From NCBI GenBank assembly GCA_051748565.1, contig JBNJHN010000072.1, forward strand, positions 1 through 8,343: DNA of 8,343 nucleotides. Reading direction: 5' to 3'. The notes beneath the pieces were generated by a model. The model saw only the letters and a list, made by a program, of their open reading frames with translations, was not told the origin of the DNA and did no database searches. A program made the translations under genes and the position numbers. The stretch is from SKPH01 sp051748565 (GTDB taxonomy: Bacteria; Bacillota; Dethiobacteria; DTU022). This document shows positions 6,013 through 8,343 of the stretch, in pieces; positions within the stretch are counted from its first letter, which is position 1; each line of letters begins with the position of its first letter.

Positions 6013-7188
6013 TTAATACTGTTCTCCTTCTCTGTTCGTCAGGAGGGATAGCATATTATGGTATGCTTTCCGGTCAATCTGCAGGACATTATTGATCTCG
6101 CCAAACTTGCGACGAACACTGGTGGTCGAAACCCCGTAAGCAGCAGCCAGTTCTTTCTGGGTAAGACCCAGAAAATGAAACCTGGCCAGGCAGTACTCGA
6201 GCCCCGCTGCCCAGGTCTGCGGACTGTCTACGCGCGGACCCTGCGGGTAAACCTGGTTGATAAAATCAAGCCAGATTGCTTCAGCATCTTCGTAAAATTC
6301 CTCGGTGTAGTAAGAACTGCGTTTCATATTGGCAAATGTACACTCAAGCACCTGCTGCCACTTGCTTTTCCAGGTTGGCACCGGTGATGGAAGATTACGC
6401 AGGCTGATTTCACAAAAGTGACCCTCTTTATAAATATGGCATTTCCCATCCGGGTTTGCTTTTTTTAACTCGACCAGGGCTACCTGGCGTAGTCGTTCGT
6501 TAACCCAGGGATTGGCGGCAAAATCAACCAGCTGCCTGCAGGCTGTCTCACACCCTGCCTCACCGTAAAGCCTGATAATAGACTCTTTTAAAAGATCCCC
6601 GCCCTGGTAGAGACCCCACTGCAGGACCCTGAAGAAATATTCCTCCTCCAGAAGGCGTACTTTAAACTGCACCTTCTTCATATCTTCAATCAGTTTTATA
6701 AGTGCCTCAGTATCGGCTGTGCTCAAACTGCGGTTAAAAGTCTCACTGTTATCTTCATCTTCCATCGCCAGGAGCAGGTCTTCGGCTTCTTCGGCCATGT
6801 CTCCTTCCGGAGAGAGATGCAGGTATTTGAAAAGAAAACGCTTTGCCTCAGGCAGTTCTTCCATCAAGCCATGATTTACCGCCATAAAAAAGTAGCATTC
6901 GGTGAGTTCGGGGTCCATGTTAGTAACGATATGCTTAAAAATACTATTGGCTTCTTCCAGGTGGTTGATCCTGCTCAGCAGGCAGGCCAGATTATAATGG
7001 TTAAGGGGGTCATCCGGTTCAATTTCTATTGCTTTCTGCAGGTAGAGCAAAGCCTTTGCAGGCTTATTCTTATGACTGTAGTATGTTCCTTTCTGGGCAT
7101 AGTAAGGAGCATCCTGGATGAAGGGTATCACCTTTAGGTTGCGGTCATCTGTCTTAAGCAGTCCTTTCGGCCTATCGGCTCTTCCCAA
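6013..7188 (-). CDS. Tetratricopeptide-repeat protein with C-terminal helix-turn-helix
   Basis: This 391-residue soluble protein has about three TPR units at residues 28-128. The clearest are AKALLYLQKAIEIEPDDP (44-61) followed by LNHYNLACLL, then LEEANSIFKHIV and PEAKRFLFKYLHLSPEG. A charged linker (130-175) and a helical middle part of unknown type follow. The C-terminus has a Trp-containing region (TWAAGLEYCLARFHFLG, 325-341) leading into the helix-turn-helix LTQKELAAAYGVSTTSVRRK (342-361). A TPR scaffold joined to a DNA- or RNA-binding end suggests a regulator or adaptor, but the ligand and target are unknown. The TTG start at 7188 has only a weak GGTG ribosome site; V20 (GTG) is an alternative. 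It follows the exoribonuclease gene by 57 bp with no clear promoter between, so they are probably co-transcribed, and it ends at a strong terminator. Confidence 0.85.
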   Translation of the reverse strand: MGRADRPKGLLKTDDRNLKVIPFIQDAPYYAQKGTYYSHKNKPAKALLYLQKAIEIEPDDPLNHYNLACLLSRINHLEEANSIFKHIVTNMDPELTECYFFMAVNHGLMEELPEAKRFLFKYLHLSPEGDMAEEAEDLLLAMEDEDNSETFNRSLSTADTEALIKLIEDMKKVQFKVRLLEEEYFFRVLQWGLYQGGDLLKESIIRLYGEAGCETACRQLVDFAANPWVNERLRQVALVELKKANPDGKCHIYKEGHFCEISLRNLPSPVPTWKSKWQQVLECTFANMKRSSYYTEEFYEDAEAIWLDFINQVYPQGPRVDSPQTWAAGLEYCLARFHFLGLTQKELAAAYGVSTTSVRRKFGEINNVLQIDRKAYHNMLSLLTNREGEQY

Positions 7189-7207
7189 CTATTTCACCAT
7201 CACTCTC

Positions 7208-7248
7208 TGAACATTTCTGTAATAATATTAACTTCTACCTGATGTTCA
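7208..7248. repeat. 7-bp inverted repeat at the exoribonuclease-TPR junction
   Basis: TGAACAT (7208-7214) and ATGTTCA (7242-7248) are exact inverted copies 27 bp apart. One arm overlaps the stop codon of the exoribonuclease gene, and the other lies about 20 bp before the TPR start. A small intercistronic hairpin is possible, but the arms are AT-rich and there is no T tract. Confidence 0.25.
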
Positions 7249-8226
7249 ATAATCCTGCTCTTCGGGTGGGCGGATATAGATGCTTCTTTCCAGGAACCGG
7301 TCCCACTCGGTCCAGTCGCCGCTTTCGGGAACGTGCCTTACCATAATTTTTACAAACTGGTTCATGCGGGCGCTGACCAGGTCGGCATGGAAAAGGGCGA
7401 AGGCGTGAATAGTCTTCGGCACTTCCGGCGAACCCCACTCCCGCATACCGTGGTGGGTAAGCATCATGTGCTCAAGCTCCAACTTCAGGCCAGGAGGAAA
7501 ATCGGGCAGGGCAGCCAGCTTTCGATCAAACATTTCTTTGCCGATACTGATATGGCCGATCAGTTTGCCGCGGTTGGTGAAGTCGAAGCTGATACTGTCC
7601 TGGCGGTACTCTTCAATTTTGCCGATATCATGCAAGATAGCCCCGGTCAGCAGTAAATCAAGCTTTATTTGCTGCGGGTATAGTTCGGCCAGCCGGCGGC
7701 AGATGGCAATAACCTCAAGAGTATGTTCCAGCAAACCGCCGATGTAATTATGGTGAATAGTCCGTGCTGCAGGCGCCGTGGTATAGAGGTGGGCAAACTC
7801 GTCGTCTGCAAAAAAAGCCTGCAGCAGGTTTTTTAAATAAACGTTTTGAACCTCTTCCCTGATAACCGCTTCCAGTTCAGCCTTCATCTCTGCCGGGTCC
7901 CGTTCGGAAACTACCTGGAAGAAAGCCCGGTTAACTTTGGCCGGGTCAAGCTTACGCATATTGCTGACTACAACCTGCGGCCCGTGATAATCGCTAACCG
8001 ATCCGCGGACAAAAACAACATCGTCCTGCTGCACAGCTTCACTATCCGACGGTGGATCCCACATCACCGCCTTGACCCGGCCGCTGACGTCGCCCAAGGT
8101 CAGTTTAAGGAAATAATCCCCGGCACGGTGCGGTGAGGAAAAGGGCGTAAGGTTCGCCTCGATCACCAGAGCCTGCGTTTCAACCTCGTCACCAACCCGT
8201 AAATCTTTTATCATCTGTTTTTTCAT
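7246..8226 (-). CDS. yhaM: YhaM-like 3'-5' exoribonuclease (OB-fold plus HD domain)
   Basis: YhaM is a metal-dependent 3'-5' exonuclease of Firmicutes that trims RNA 3' ends (and single-stranded DNA in vitro). The 326-residue product has the expected order. An OB-fold nucleic-acid-binding domain is at about 5-95 (IKDLRVGDEV, GDYFLKLTLGDVSGRVKAVMWD, RGSVSDYHGPQVVV). An HD domain follows at about 160-300, with H168 (LLEHTLEV), H199-D200 (AILHDIGKIEEY), H225 (GHISIG), H258-H259 (LTHHG) and D282 (FHADLVSARM) as metal ligands. Length is normal for the family. The ATG at 8226 is chosen for its AAGGAG 6 bp upstream; the frame extends to 8262 without a ribosome site. The 117 bp upstream to the window edge are AT-rich, with no convincing promoter boxes. 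It appears to be the first gene of a two-gene unit with the TPR gene. Confidence 0.93.
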   Translation of the reverse strand: MKKQMIKDLRVGDEVETQALVIEANLTPFSSPHRAGDYFLKLTLGDVSGRVKAVMWDPPSDSEAVQQDDVVFVRGSVSDYHGPQVVVSNMRKLDPAKVNRAFFQVVSERDPAEMKAELEAVIREEVQNVYLKNLLQAFFADDEFAHLYTTAPAARTIHHNYIGGLLEHTLEVIAICRRLAELYPQQIKLDLLLTGAILHDIGKIEEYRQDSISFDFTNRGKLIGHISIGKEMFDRKLAALPDFPPGLKLELEHMMLTHHGMREWGSPEVPKTIHAFALFHADLVSARMNQFVKIMVRHVPESGDWTEWDRFLERSIYIRPPEEQDY

Positions 8227-8343
8227 CGGTTTCTCCTTACTATAAAAGATATTTATATACAAATTCTATGATTGCAGCGCTTCTTATCGCTTTAAATAAA
8301 TCTAACACAAAGCCCGGGCCGTGTGAAGGAAAGAATAAGGAAA

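Noticed and set aside
1..8343. Mobile elements, CRISPR arrays, tRNA or rRNA genes
   Set aside because: No regularly spaced repeats, transposase motifs, terminal inverted repeats or cloverleaf-like sequences were seen on either strand.

Overview
The window looks like a chromosomal segment from a Gram-positive, Clostridia-type Firmicute. The evidence is strong AGGAGG-like ribosome binding sites before nearly every gene, frequent TTG starts, a YhaM-type exoribonuclease (a family typical of Firmicutes), moderate GC content judged by eye, and a Clostridia-like housekeeping set (RadA, Nfo, CarD). The lineage is inferred from gene content only. No mobile element, CRISPR array, rRNA or tRNA was seen.

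Layout: eight of the nine genes lie on the minus strand, so they are described from right to left. Block 1 (8226 to 6013) is the YhaM-like 3'-5' exoribonuclease followed by a three-TPR protein with a C-terminal helix-turn-helix, closed by a clear intrinsic terminator at 5966-5991. Block 2 (5897 to 1495) is yjbQ, two tandem Sir2-family genes, the AP endonuclease gene nfo and the RecA-like repair gene radA. Spacing within block 2 is 20 to 120 bp. Weak candidate promoters lie before the first Sir2 gene and before nfo, so block 2 may be one operon with internal starts. Block 3 is a small Cys-rich gene on the plus strand (943-1341), convergent with radA across a strong hairpin at 1448-1485. It is divergent from carD (606 to 115), which ends in a probable terminator at 20-68. 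The 336-bp gap between these two divergent genes holds a near-consensus promoter for each and several TTGAC-containing repeats.

How the genes may work together: radA and nfo are DNA repair genes (branch migration and abasic-site incision). The Sir2 proteins consume NAD+, and carD tunes RNA polymerase at promoters. In many Firmicutes radA is followed by disA (c-di-AMP synthase) near carD. Here disA is absent from that place and the small Cys-rich gene sits between radA and carD in the opposite orientation.

The most interesting items are three. First, the Sir2 pair consists of two full-length 249-residue proteins, about 54% identical by hand alignment without gaps. One is canonical; the other keeps the catalytic His and the zinc cysteines but has lost several NAD-pocket residues. 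Second, the Cys-rich orphan protein has a MazG-like C-terminal helix and a near-consensus promoter. Third, the TPR protein has a C-terminus that resembles a TFIIB/cyclin-like helix-turn-helix.
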